This document shows positions 8,754 through 17,748 of a stretch of DNA of 64,000 nt, one piece after another. Each line of letters starts with the position of its first letter. Position 1 is the stretch's first letter. Below the pieces are notes generated by a model. It had not been told where the DNA came from, made no database searches, and saw only the letters and a list, made by a program, of their open reading frames with translations. Source of the DNA: Shewanella kaireitica (GTDB lineage Bacteria > Pseudomonadota > Gammaproteobacteria > Enterobacterales > Shewanellaceae); contig NZ_JAKIKQ010000015.1 of the NCBI RefSeq assembly GCF_023284045.1, positions 62,001-126,000 on the forward strand. Direction: 5' to 3'. A program made the position numbers and the translations under genes.

Positions 8754-9203
8754 ATGATCCGCGTACAAACAGCAGACTTTAGTGTTCCTGATGAGTATCA
8801 ACTGATTAGCCAAGATAATAGTGATGGCGCCGTAGTTACTTTTGTGGGTAAAGTGCGAGACTTTAATGACGGTAGTGCTGTGACTGATCTTACTCTTGAA
8901 CACTATCCAGGTATGACCGAAGCGGTATTAAATCAAATAGAAGCACAAGCGCGTGAGCGCTGGCCGCTGAACCATGTCACGATTATCCACCGTGTGGGTA
9001 AAATGGCATTAGGTGAGCAGATAGTGTTTATTGGCGTAACCAGTGCACATCGAAAAGCCGCATTTGCCGCCTGTGAGTTTTTAATCGATTTTTTGAAAAC
9101 TAAAGCACCATTTTGGAAACTTGAAGCGGGTGAAGAAGGTGCAAGTTGGGTTGAAGCACGTGACAGCGACGAACAAGCTGCTGATGTGTGGAATAAAAAA
9201 TAG
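8754..9203 (+). CDS. moaE: Molybdopterin synthase catalytic subunit MoaE
   Basis: A 149-residue large subunit of molybdopterin synthase, which inserts two sulfurs into cyclic pyranopterin monophosphate. Recognisable parts are GAVVTFVGKVRD near residue 24, LEHYPGMTE near 50, the HRVGKM motif near 82 and the catalytic-lysine region FLKTKAPFWKLE near 120. It is the last gene of the moaCDE run; modA follows after 84 bases. Confidence 0.96.
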   Translation: MIRVQTADFSVPDEYQLISQDNSDGAVVTFVGKVRDFNDGSAVTDLTLEHYPGMTEAVLNQIEAQARERWPLNHVTIIHRVGKMALGEQIVFIGVTSAHRKAAFAACEFLIDFLKTKAPFWKLEAGEEGASWVEARDSDEQAADVWNKK

Positions 9204-9287
9204 CTGACTATGCCCATTCGGCTAAATACCTGTTAAATGAGTACTTGAAGTACAATGGGTATGAATAAAATTTGAGGGTGTTGCCTG

Positions 9288-10067
9288 ATGAAGCTTAAGG
9301 TGTTTTTATTATCGGCTTTAATGCCGTTGATGTTACTGAGTCAACAAGCTTTGGCGGCTGAAGATGTACCGGCTATTGCGGCAGCATCAAGTATTAAGTT
9401 TGCCTTAGATGATGTCGCTAAACAGTTCCAGCAAGATACGGGGGCTAGGGTGCGAATCACCTATGGCTCATCGGGAAATTTCGTTGCACAGATAAAACAC
9501 GGTGCGCCGTTTGAGCTATTTCTATCAGCCGATGAACGTTACACCAAGCAGCTGAGCAATGCAGGCCAAGCGAAAGGAGACGGTGCTGTTTATGCCGTCG
9601 GCAAACTGGCCTTAGCTGCCCCTAAGAACTCACCACTTGAGCTCGATGAGCAACTCAATGGCGTGAAGCAGCTGGTTAACAGTCAGCAACTAAAGCGTTT
9701 CGCTATTGCCAATCCAGATCATGCTCCATACGGCGAGCGAGCCGAAGAGGTGCTGAAAAACTTAAACCTATGGCAAGCCATTCAACCACAACTCATTTTC
9801 GGCGAAAATGTTTCCCAAGCAGCGCAGTTTGCACTCAGTGGCTCAACTCAAGGCGGCTTGGTGGCGCTATCTTTGGCATCTGCCGAACGGTTTAAGCGCC
9901 GCGCTAATTACGTTGTTATTCCGCAATCTCTATACACACCGCTTAAACAGCGTATGGTATTGACCCTAAAGGCTGGTCAAACAGCAGAGAATTTCTTTCA
10001 CTATATTCAAACCGATAAAGCGCAGCATATCTTTGCTGAGTACGGTTTTGGCAAAGCGGATAACTAA
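9288..10067 (+). CDS. modA: Molybdate-binding periplasmic protein ModA
   Basis: A 259-residue substrate-binding protein of the molybdate ABC importer. A signal peptide covers about residues 1-23 and ends ALA. The mature protein has the oxyanion-binding AAASSIKFALDDVAKQF segment, YGSSGNFVAQIKHGAPFELF and ANPDHAPYGERAEEVL, all typical of ModA. Its last bases overlap the modB start. The oxyanion pocket of this family also accepts tungstate. Confidence 0.95.
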   Translation: MKLKVFLLSALMPLMLLSQQALAAEDVPAIAAASSIKFALDDVAKQFQQDTGARVRITYGSSGNFVAQIKHGAPFELFLSADERYTKQLSNAGQAKGDGAVYAVGKLALAAPKNSPLELDEQLNGVKQLVNSQQLKRFAIANPDHAPYGERAEEVLKNLNLWQAIQPQLIFGENVSQAAQFALSGSTQGGLVALSLASAERFKRRANYVVIPQSLYTPLKQRMVLTLKAGQTAENFFHYIQTDKAQHIFAEYGFGKADN

Positions 10068-10747
10068 TGGATTGGGAAGCACTTTGGCTGTCGATTAAAC
10101 TGAGCACGGTTACCGTGGTCATTTTAGTGCCGATGGCGATTTTGGCTGGGCGTTTTTTGGCTTATCGCCAATTTCGTGGAAAATCATGGGTTGAGGCGCT
10201 GGTGATGGTGCCGTTAGTGCTGCCACCGACTGTCATCGGCTACTATTTATTGGTAGGACTCGGCAGTGAGTCTTGGTTAGGGCAGATGCTAGAACAGCTA
10301 CTTGGGCATCAATTGGTATTCCATTTCTCAGGGTTAGTCATCGCCTCTATCTTGGTTAATATTCCCTTTGCGATCCAACCCATTCAACGCGCCTTTGAAG
10401 CTGTGCCTGAAGATGTGCGTGATGCTGCTGCTTGTTGTGGTATGAGCCGTCTAAAAGTGTTGTTTAAAATAGAGTTACCTATGGTGTGGCCTGGCGTTTT
10501 AACCGCAATGGTGCTGTGTTTCTCCCATGTTTTAGGTGAGTTTGGGGTGGTGTTGATGATGGGCGGTAATATTGCTGGTGAGACTAAAACCATCGCTATT
10601 TCAATTTACGACAGCGTACAGGCATTTGATTTTGCCAGTGCTGGTAATATGTCGCTAGTACTGCTGCTATTTGCTATCACCGTATTGGCACTTACCACCA
10701 GTTTGTCACGACGAGTGGGAGGACAACATGTCTCAAATCGTCGCTGA
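10067..10747 (+). CDS. modB: Molybdate ABC transporter permease ModB
   Basis: A 226-residue inner-membrane permease with about five hydrophobic helices. The cytoplasmic coupling loop EAVPEDVRDAAACCGMSRLK is where the ATPase docks. GEFGVVLMMGGNIAGETKT is the hallmark ModB stretch before the last helices. Translation is coupled to modA (overlapping stop and start), and the 3' end overlaps the modC start by 20 bases. Confidence 0.95.
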   Translation: MDWEALWLSIKLSTVTVVILVPMAILAGRFLAYRQFRGKSWVEALVMVPLVLPPTVIGYYLLVGLGSESWLGQMLEQLLGHQLVFHFSGLVIASILVNIPFAIQPIQRAFEAVPEDVRDAAACCGMSRLKVLFKIELPMVWPGVLTAMVLCFSHVLGEFGVVLMMGGNIAGETKTIAISIYDSVQAFDFASAGNMSLVLLLFAITVLALTTSLSRRVGGQHVSNRR

Positions 10748-11852
10748 TCTATACTGCCGGGTTAAACAAACAGAACATATCAACCTTGACGCTGAGTTTG
10801 TCTGTAAAGCGGGCGAAGTGCTTGCCGTTGTCGGTCCATCTGGTGGCGGAAAGTCAACTTTGCTGCGAATGATAGCGGGCCTCAATAAGCCGCAGTCCGG
10901 TGAAATTCGATATGGCGAAGTCAGTTGGTTTTGCGGTGATAAGTCTATTCAACTCACTCCGCAGCAACGGCATCTGGGCTATGTGCCGCAACACTTTGGG
11001 CTATTTCCGAATCTCACGGCGTTAGAGAATGTGATAGCCGCACTAGACCATATTCCTAAGTCTGAGCGTGCTACAAGAGCCAAAGATTGGCTTGAGCGAG
11101 TTAACTTGCATGGGTTACCCGATAGATTACCCGCCAACCTTTCTGGCGGTCAGCGACAACGAGTGGCTTTGGCGCGCGCATTGGCGCGAGAGCCCTCAGT
11201 ATTGCTGCTCGACGAACCTTTCTCGGCAGTGGATAGAGAAACCCGTGAGCGTTTGTATCTAGAGCTTGCTCGTTTGAAAGAGCAATTGGCTATTCCGGTG
11301 ATTATGGTGACCCACGATCTCAACGAAGCCTTGTTATTAGCTGATAGCATGATCTTGATAAGCCAAGGTAAAATGTTGCAACAGGGTTCTCCACGAGAGG
11401 TGCTGACGAGGCCGCGTGATGAAGCCGTTGCTAAACAGATGGGACTGCGTAATATTTTTGATGCATTTGTTATTGCGCAAGAAGAGGAGCGGCAGATCAC
11501 TTGGCTAAAATTTGGTGAGCATCTGATTGCGAGTACCTATTTTGAAAGCTTAGAAGTGGGCACTAAAGTACGCTGGGTCATTCCCAATCAGGGTGTTAGA
11601 TTCAACTCGATCAAGCAAGGAAGACTGTGTCGTAGTTTTAACAAACTCGATATTACTATCGAGTCGATGTTGGTCATGGGCGAGACGGTAAGAGTGTTAG
11701 CAAGTGTGGTTGGTGTAAAACATAAAATTAATGCTGAGGTGCCGCTGCACTTAGCCAAAAAGCTTGAGCTTGTAGAAGGGGCGGAGACCACGGTAGCGTT
11801 GAAGTCTGAGCTGATCCATATCTTGGAACCTCAAACTGAAACAGAAAGCTAG
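10728..11852 (+). CDS. modC: Molybdate ABC transporter ATP-binding protein ModC
   Basis: A 374-residue ATPase that powers the ModAB importer. Walker A is GPSGGGKST near residue 39, the signature is LSGGQRQR near 137 and Walker B is VLLLDEPF near 158. The C-terminal 130 residues are the MOP-like regulatory domain region expected in ModC. The ATG at 10728, with GAGGA upstream, is chosen over a longer frame from 10671 that would run deep into modB. It closes the modABC operon. Confidence 0.95.
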   Translation: MSQIVADLYCRVKQTEHINLDAEFVCKAGEVLAVVGPSGGGKSTLLRMIAGLNKPQSGEIRYGEVSWFCGDKSIQLTPQQRHLGYVPQHFGLFPNLTALENVIAALDHIPKSERATRAKDWLERVNLHGLPDRLPANLSGGQRQRVALARALAREPSVLLLDEPFSAVDRETRERLYLELARLKEQLAIPVIMVTHDLNEALLLADSMILISQGKMLQQGSPREVLTRPRDEAVAKQMGLRNIFDAFVIAQEEERQITWLKFGEHLIASTYFESLEVGTKVRWVIPNQGVRFNSIKQGRLCRSFNKLDITIESMLVMGETVRVLASVVGVKHKINAEVPLHLAKKLELVEGAETTVALKSELIHILEPQTETES

Positions 11853-11953
11853 TTTTTGGCAAAATGTATGATCAAAGTTTAATCTTTACGTCACCTTGCT
11901 GTTATGTGTTTTTTTATAATATGGACACCTAATCTTGATGGGGAGTTTATTCA

Positions 11954-12304
11954 GTGAAAAAAGCACTAACTGGTTCAATTATTTTATCAGCGGTATTAAC
12001 CATGCCTGCAATGGCTGCTTATAATGGCCCAGGTGTTGCTAGTCATGCCTCGACCGCTGCTGACGCTGCCAAGTCAAAAGATGACACCCCCGTTGAATTA
12101 ACCGGTTATCTAGTCCAAAGTTTAGGTGATGAAAAGTATCTATTTCGCGACGAAAGTGGTGATGTAGAAGTTGAAATTGATAATGCATTGTGGCGTGAAA
12201 TGGACGTCTCAAGTGACACCAAGGTTACTTTGATTGGTGAAGTTGATGATGAATGGCAAGGCATTGAAATAGAAATTGACAGTATGCGTCTGGTTTCTCA
12301 ATAA
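11954..12304 (+). CDS. YgiW/YdeI-type periplasmic OB-fold protein
   Basis: A 116-residue secreted protein starting at GTG, with a signal peptide over about residues 1-21 (ending MAA). The mature part has the LTGYLVQSLGDEKYLFRDESG strand pattern and a DxxVTLIGEVDDEW stretch of the YgiW/VisP BOF family, stress-related proteins with an OB-fold. A TATAAT at 11914 sits about 40 bases upstream. In E. coli ygiW is beside the qseBC two-component genes, and here too a regulator and kinase follow. That supports a shared envelope-stress or signal-response role, though this is inference. Confidence 0.85.
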   Translation: MKKALTGSIILSAVLTMPAMAAYNGPGVASHASTAADAAKSKDDTPVELTGYLVQSLGDEKYLFRDESGDVEVEIDNALWREMDVSSDTKVTLIGEVDDEWQGIEIEIDSMRLVSQ

Positions 12305-12348
12305 TTCTTTATAGAAAGTGATTTAGCGTTTTAGTTTTCGGAGGAGCC

Positions 12349-12870
12349 ATGGCTCGTTGGCTAGTTGGGTTGTTATTAGTATCAGGTAGTGCATTTGCAG
12401 GACAAGGTTTGTATCCGCTCATGTCGACCGGTGATTATCCATCGCCGATAGAGATGATGCAAAAGCTCGAACAGCAGCACCCAGGCGTGATCTCTGAATT
12501 TGAAGCCGAACTTAAAAATGGAGAGTTGGTCTATGAGTTTAAGGTTATCGATCCAGAAGCAAAAACGAAAATAGAGTATGAATACCGCGCGATAGATGGC
12601 AGCCTCAAGGAGCGCGATGTTGAACGCCTGAAAAATGGCGACAACGACGAGCTTGCTGGCATTATGATGCTGAAGGAGAATGGAATCACATTCTCTGAGA
12701 TGCTAACGATTGTTTGCAAAGACAGCGGTGGCCACTTAGTAAAAGCTGAGGTCGATAATGACCTTGGGATAAGCTACATAGAGTTAGAGATTTTAGAGGT
12801 TGATGGTAAACGTAAGTTGGCCTTCGACATGGAAAACAAGCAATTACTACCACTGCTCAAATGGGATTAA
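12349..12870 (+). CDS. Periplasmic PepSY-like protein
   Basis: A 173-residue secreted protein with a short signal peptide ending FAG near residue 18. The body has two repeats of the PepSY kind: alternating strands such as GVISEFEAELKNGELVYEFKVID and later GGHLVKAEVDNDLGISYIELEI. PepSY domains are small periplasmic modules often encoded beside two-component systems. A GGAGGAG ribosome site lies just before the ATG. It ends 3 bases before the response regulator, so they are surely co-transcribed. Confidence 0.75.
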   Translation: MARWLVGLLLVSGSAFAGQGLYPLMSTGDYPSPIEMMQKLEQQHPGVISEFEAELKNGELVYEFKVIDPEAKTKIEYEYRAIDGSLKERDVERLKNGDNDELAGIMMLKENGITFSEMLTIVCKDSGGHLVKAEVDNDLGISYIELEILEVDGKRKLAFDMENKQLLPLLKWD

Positions 12871-12873
12871 AGC

Positions 12874-13551
12874 ATGAAAATACTCATGGTCGAAGACGAC
12901 GCGACGACAGTTGAATATGTTGTAAAAGGATTTATAGAGCAGGGGCACAATATTGAAACGGCTACCGATGGTCATCAAGGATTATTGCTAGCAACCAGCA
13001 TGAAGTATGACTTAATCATATTAGATCGCATGTTACCGCAGCTCGACGGTCTTAAGTTATTAGCAGCTCTGCGTGCAACAGGCAGCCAAACTCCAGTACT
13101 GATTCTATCTGCATTAAGCCATGTTGATGAGCGTGTTAAAGGCTTACGTGCTGGTGGCGATGACTATATGACTAAGCCATTTGCGTTTTCCGAGCTATTA
13201 GTGCGGGCAGAAAAATTGATGCAGCGCGGCGAATCTCAGCCAATGGTGACTGATTTAACTGTTGGTCCACTGTCGATTGAATTGCTAACCCGTAAGGTGA
13301 CCCTTGATGGGCAAGAGATCTTACTGCAACCGAAAGAGTTTCAGTTACTGAAATACCTGATGGAACATGAGAATCAAGTGATTAGTCGCACTTTGTTATT
13401 TGAAGCTGTGTGGGACTACCATTTTGATCCGCGCACTAACGTGATTGATGTACATATCGCTAAGCTTAGACGCAAGTTTGAAGAGCTAGGCCATGGCGAG
13501 CTGATTGAAACTGTCCGAGGGGCAGGTTATCGCTTACGCCAAGGGCATTAA
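12874..13551 (+). CDS. OmpR-family response regulator (QseB/PmrA-like)
   Basis: A 225-residue transcription factor. The receiver domain has the acidic pair in VEDDATT, the phosphorylated Asp near 51 (LIILDRMLP), the Thr/Ser switch in ILSALS and the Lys in DDYMTKPF. The C-terminal winged helix includes LQPKEFQLLKYLMEHENQV and NVIDVHIAKLRRKFE. It would be phosphorylated by the kinase encoded just downstream. Position after a YgiW-like gene matches the ygiW-qseBC arrangement, but direct orthology is not proven. Confidence 0.93.
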   Translation: MKILMVEDDATTVEYVVKGFIEQGHNIETATDGHQGLLLATSMKYDLIILDRMLPQLDGLKLLAALRATGSQTPVLILSALSHVDERVKGLRAGGDDYMTKPFAFSELLVRAEKLMQRGESQPMVTDLTVGPLSIELLTRKVTLDGQEILLQPKEFQLLKYLMEHENQVISRTLLFEAVWDYHFDPRTNVIDVHIAKLRRKFEELGHGELIETVRGAGYRLRQGH

Positions 13552-14857
13552 GCCCTACCAGAGTAGTGCATGGCGCATTACTATTATTTTCTCTGCCTTG
13601 GTGACTTTGATTATTGGCACCTTGCTACTCGGCATGTACCGCCAGTTGATTAATGAGCAAGAGTATCAACTAGATCTACACCTTGATGCAGAGAAAACCC
13701 GCTATCAGCAGATGGCGCTCACGCTTGATAGACGCAGCTTTGCAACTCAAGTACGCAGTGCCGATCCAAAAGTCGCCCTCATTGTATGGCGCAACTCCCT
13801 CGATCTTATTGGCTCTTTAAGCATGATCCCGAAAGATATGCCTATGTTACCCGCTAAGCGGGAGTTTCCGGTATTTACTGGTGGGCCGGATAAGATACAT
13901 ATTCTTACTGGTGGCATGGTGATGACTCGTTATGGACCGGTATTAATCGCGACGCGCGTCGATCAACTCGGCACCCTAATCGATAAGTTTACCAATGCAG
14001 CGATTACTGCGCTGATGCTAACCGTGGTGCTAACCTTGGCGCTCGGTTATCTGTTTTCAAAGGCCATTTTACGAAGGTTAGTGCAATATAATCGCTTAAG
14101 CGAACAGATAGAGCAGGGACAATATTCGACTCGCTTACCGGTGAGTTGGCGCCAAGATGAGTTCGATATGTTGGCGCAGCAATTTAACCGAGTACTAGAC
14201 ACGCTAGAGAAGAACCTCGCAGCCGTACGCGGCGTTACCGATAATATTGCCCATGATCTGCGTACACCACTGTCTCATCTGCGAATAGGTCTAGAGCAGC
14301 TGCCAGATAAGCCTCAAGAGGAGCTGGCCGAAGGCTGTGCGATTATTACCGAAGAGCTAGACCATTGTTTAGCGACGTTCGACGCTATGCTGTCTCTGAC
14401 ACGTATTGAAGAGGGACAACAGACCTTAGAACTACAATCATTAAGCTTACAAAATATCAGCCGAGATCTGTTTGAGATGGCTGAGGCGATGGCGGAGTTT
14501 AATGGTCAGTCGCTTAAGTTGATGACCGGCGAAGAGTTTAACGTTAGTGGTGACAAGCACTTGTTATTCCAGGCGTTATTTAATTTGGTCGATAATGCGA
14601 TTAAATACTCCGGTGAAGGCGCTGAGATTGTTATCTCACAAAATCGTAATGTGATATCTATTCAAGATAATGGTCCAGGGATCCCAGTTGGCTCTCGCGA
14701 TAAAGTGTTTGAGCGCTTAGTGCGCTTAGATCCAAGCAGACACCAAAAAGGTACAGGCTTAGGTTTATCTATGGTGAAGGCGATTCTGTCGCGGCATAAT
14801 GCTAAAATAGCCTTAATGGATAACCAGCCGGGGCTAAAAGTACTGATTACTTTTTGA
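13505..14857 (+). CDS. Sensor histidine kinase, partner of upstream regulator
   Basis: Up to 450 residues. Two membrane helices lie near residues 22-45 and 165-190, with a periplasmic sensor of about 120 residues between them. A HAMP domain is followed by the phospho-acceptor His in NIAHDLRTPLSHL and the ATPase boxes NLVDNAIKYS, DNGPGIP and GTGLGLSMV. The frame opens at a TTG (13505) that overlaps the regulator by 47 bases. There is no ATG before the first membrane helix, so the true start may be a rare codon near 13547. Confidence 0.9.
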   Translation: MKLSEGQVIAYAKGIKPYQSSAWRITIIFSALVTLIIGTLLLGMYRQLINEQEYQLDLHLDAEKTRYQQMALTLDRRSFATQVRSADPKVALIVWRNSLDLIGSLSMIPKDMPMLPAKREFPVFTGGPDKIHILTGGMVMTRYGPVLIATRVDQLGTLIDKFTNAAITALMLTVVLTLALGYLFSKAILRRLVQYNRLSEQIEQGQYSTRLPVSWRQDEFDMLAQQFNRVLDTLEKNLAAVRGVTDNIAHDLRTPLSHLRIGLEQLPDKPQEELAEGCAIITEELDHCLATFDAMLSLTRIEEGQQTLELQSLSLQNISRDLFEMAEAMAEFNGQSLKLMTGEEFNVSGDKHLLFQALFNLVDNAIKYSGEGAEIVISQNRNVISIQDNGPGIPVGSRDKVFERLVRLDPSRHQKGTGLGLSMVKAILSRHNAKIALMDNQPGLKVLITF

Positions 14858-14908
14858 TACCCGAACATCTTAGTTATTAAACTGCTCATGCCTGTTTGTG
14901 GAACCCTT

Positions 14909-15583
14909 ATGTACCAAATCATTGCCGATGAAGCTGATTTTATCGTTATTTGTAAGTCAGCTAATGTCCATTTCCACAGCCAAGATGGCTCCGCTGGTGT
15001 GGTCGCTCAAGCTGAACTCGATCTAGGGATAAAGCTGTTCTCGGTCCATCGTTTAGACACTTTGACCTCTGGGTTACTTATCCTTGCTAAATCCTCCGCT
15101 GCCGCCGCTGAATTTACTCGTCAATTTAGCGAGCATAAGGTGCAAAAGTACTACTTAGCGCTGGCAAAAGGTAAACCTAAAAAGAAACAAGGTTGGGTGG
15201 TTGGTGATATGGCCAAATCTCGGCGCAGTATGCATAAATTATTGCGCAGCATGAATAACCCCGCTAAAACACAGTTTTTCTCTTACTCTGTCGGCGATGG
15301 CTTGCGCCTCTATCTGCTTAAACCTTTAAGTGGCAAAACCCATCAACTGCGAGTAGCGCTAGCCAGCATCGGTGTGCCGATATTAGGCGACGAATTATAT
15401 GGCGGCGAAGCGTCAGATAGAGGTTACCTGCATGCCTACAGCTTAAATTTCAACTATAAAGCGCAAGCTTATCAATACTGTGTTGCCCCGCCATCAGGTG
15501 TTGCTTTTAGCAGCCAAGCGGTGATTGAGCAGTTACAGCACTGGCAGTCCCCCGAACAGTTAACTTGGCCTAAGGTTAAGTAG
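14909..15583 (+). CDS. RluA-family RNA pseudouridine synthase
   Basis: A 224-residue compact pseudouridine synthase. The catalytic motif is SVHRLDTLTSGLLIL, with the active Asp in HRLD, and GKTHQLRVALASIGVPILGD is the second conserved family motif. It lacks an S4 RNA-binding domain, as do other short RluA-type members. The target RNA is unknown. The ATG at 14909, preceded by GTGGAA, fits the family start (MYQIIADEADF); an ATG at 14888 would add seven residues. Confidence 0.88.
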   Translation: MYQIIADEADFIVICKSANVHFHSQDGSAGVVAQAELDLGIKLFSVHRLDTLTSGLLILAKSSAAAAEFTRQFSEHKVQKYYLALAKGKPKKKQGWVVGDMAKSRRSMHKLLRSMNNPAKTQFFSYSVGDGLRLYLLKPLSGKTHQLRVALASIGVPILGDELYGGEASDRGYLHAYSLNFNYKAQAYQYCVAPPSGVAFSSQAVIEQLQHWQSPEQLTWPKVK

Positions 15584-15730
15584 CTTCAAGTTTGCTGACA
15601 ACCTCGCTTAAGGAATATCTAAGCTTGTGCATTCACAATCTAGCCGATAGCGCGTAAGATAGTGGCCTTAAAATGCCGTTGTTTTAGAGTCATAACTAAC
15701 ATCTTTTTATTTAAACATGAGTAGATAATT

Positions 15731-16213
15731 GTGCATACACGAGCCATATACCCAGGAACATTTGATCCCGTTACTAATGGTCACGCCGATCTGATTGAGC
15801 GTGCGGCTAAATTATTTAAGCATGTGGTTATTGGCATTGCACTTAACCCATCCAAAAAACCACGTTTTACCTTAGATGAACGGATTGAACTGCTTAAGAC
15901 GGTCACCGCTCATTTGGATAATGTTGAGGTGGTTGGTTTTAGCGGGCTGCTAGTGGATTTCGCTAAGGACCAACGAGCTAGCGTATTGGTGCGAGGCTTG
16001 CGCGCCGTTTCTGACTTTGAGTATGAATTCCAATTAGCCAACATGAATCGGCGTCTTAGTCCCGATTTAGAAAGTGTATTTTTAACTCCAGCAGAAGAAA
16101 ACTCTTTTATCTCTTCAACCTTAGTTAAGGAAGTGGCGCACCACGGCGGTGACGTCAGCCAATTTGTCCACATTGACGTGGCCAATGCTCTCATCAAAAA
16201 AGAACATGGATAA
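15731..16213 (+). CDS. coaD: Phosphopantetheine adenylyltransferase CoaD
   Basis: A 160-residue enzyme for the next-to-last step of coenzyme A synthesis, joining ATP and 4'-phosphopantetheine to give dephospho-CoA. The nucleotidyltransferase motif YPGTFDPVTNGHADLI is near the N terminus. VRGLRAVSDFEYEFQLANMN and the ISSTLVKEVA motif near the end complete the active site. The start codon is GTG. Length matches the family exactly. Confidence 0.97.
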   Translation: MHTRAIYPGTFDPVTNGHADLIERAAKLFKHVVIGIALNPSKKPRFTLDERIELLKTVTAHLDNVEVVGFSGLLVDFAKDQRASVLVRGLRAVSDFEYEFQLANMNRRLSPDLESVFLTPAEENSFISSTLVKEVAHHGGDVSQFVHIDVANALIKKEHG

Positions 16214-16223
16214 GCAGTAGAAC

Positions 16224-17717
16224 ATGAAAAAATTAGCTTTATCACTCAGCATTAAGCTGTTGGCGCTATTGAGTGTGTGTAGTTCAGCAATGTTAAGTGC
16301 AGCACCATGGGTGGATACCTCTGATATCTATTTGAGAGCCGATATTCAGGCATTAGCCGATGCAGGGGTAATTACCGTACCTGTAAATACTTACCCGTTA
16401 ATGTGGTCTGGTATAGGTGCAGATCTTGCCAAAGCGGAGCCTTCAACACTGTCGGCCGCATTAGTCGATGCCTATGCTCGCGTTAATTTTAACTACCGTA
16501 ATGCGGTTGAGAACCGTGGCAACACCCGCATTAAGCTTGCTGCAGCAAGCGATCCTGCAAGATTCCAACACTTTGGCTCTGACTATCGTGAGCAAGGCGA
16601 GGCCAATGCTTCTTATGAATACTTAGGTGATCGATTTGCCTATAAGGTATCAGCTTCGGCTAACTACGATCCTGCAGACGAAAAAGAGTTTCGTTTTGAC
16701 GACTCCTATCTCGCGATGGCGATGGGTAATTGGATGGTGACGCTAGGTGCTGTCGAACAGTGGTGGGGGCCAGGGTTTGACTCTTCACTGCACAAATCAA
16801 ACAACGCCAGACCTATGCCATCACTAATGTTAAGCCGTAATAATGCCCAAGCATTTGAAACTCCTTGGCTGTCTTGGATTGGTCCGTGGAACTTTACTGC
16901 AGGCTTGAGCATGATGGAGGAGGAGCGGGCTGTTCCGAATACGCTATTGTGGAATTTACGAGGCTCTATTCGTCCATTTAGACAGTTAGAGATCGGTGTT
17001 TCTTGGACCACGCAATTTTGTGGTGATGGTCAAGAGTGTTCCTTTGAGAGTGCCTTTAAATCGATTACGGGTCAGAAAGACTGCCGTAATGATACTGGTG
17101 GCGGTTGTACCAACTATGGTAATCAGATGGCCGGCTATGACATCCGCTTTAGCGATACCTGGTACAACGTACCGTTTGGTCTTTACTATGAGAGAACCTG
17201 TGAAGACTCAAAAGGCAGCATGCCATGGGATATTGTCGATTGTGGATCGATGTTTGGCGCCGACACCCGTTTTAATTTAGACGGTCAGCAGTATAAGCTG
17301 TTCTTTGAATATACCGACACCATGGTTTTTTGTGGTGAGGATGCCAATGCCTTTAACTGTTTTTATGAGCACTCCACTTATCAAAGTGGCTCGCGCTACT
17401 ACGGTCGTTCTCTCGGTAGCACCTATGACAGTGATGCCAATGTCTATGTGTTAGGTTTAATTGGACAATATGCCAACAGTAAAGGTTTTACCTCGCTTTT
17501 GCGTTATGCTCAGCTAAATAAAGATGGCAAGACGCCAAGCTCTCCATGGGCCCCACAGCCACCTAAAGAAGACTTGCTGATGCTAGAGTTGAGTTACCGC
17601 ATGCCGATGTGGAAAGGGATGATGAGTGTTGGCGGTACTGTGTCACAATCTGAGTTTGAAACCGAAGAAAATGATACCGATGCCACTGTGTTTGGTACGT
17701 ATGAATACCGCTTCTAA
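16224..17717 (+). CDS. Wzi-like capsule assembly outer-membrane protein
   Basis: A 497-residue protein with a signal peptide over about residues 1-26 (ending LSA). The mature start APWVDTSDIYLRADIQALADAGVITVPVNTYPLMW resembles Wzi-family outer-membrane barrels that help anchor surface polysaccharide. The rest is rich in alternating strands and ends in an aromatic residue (GTYEYRF), the usual barrel-insertion signal. About eight cysteines in the middle are unusual for such a barrel. It stands 10 bases after coaD with no polysaccharide genes nearby, so an exact role is unclear. Confidence 0.82.
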   Translation: MKKLALSLSIKLLALLSVCSSAMLSAAPWVDTSDIYLRADIQALADAGVITVPVNTYPLMWSGIGADLAKAEPSTLSAALVDAYARVNFNYRNAVENRGNTRIKLAAASDPARFQHFGSDYREQGEANASYEYLGDRFAYKVSASANYDPADEKEFRFDDSYLAMAMGNWMVTLGAVEQWWGPGFDSSLHKSNNARPMPSLMLSRNNAQAFETPWLSWIGPWNFTAGLSMMEEERAVPNTLLWNLRGSIRPFRQLEIGVSWTTQFCGDGQECSFESAFKSITGQKDCRNDTGGGCTNYGNQMAGYDIRFSDTWYNVPFGLYYERTCEDSKGSMPWDIVDCGSMFGADTRFNLDGQQYKLFFEYTDTMVFCGEDANAFNCFYEHSTYQSGSRYYGRSLGSTYDSDANVYVLGLIGQYANSKGFTSLLRYAQLNKDGKTPSSPWAPQPPKEDLLMLELSYRMPMWKGMMSVGGTVSQSEFETEENDTDATVFGTYEYRF

Positions 17718-17748
17718 TAGCGCTTTTCTTGCTTAACAGAGATAAATC

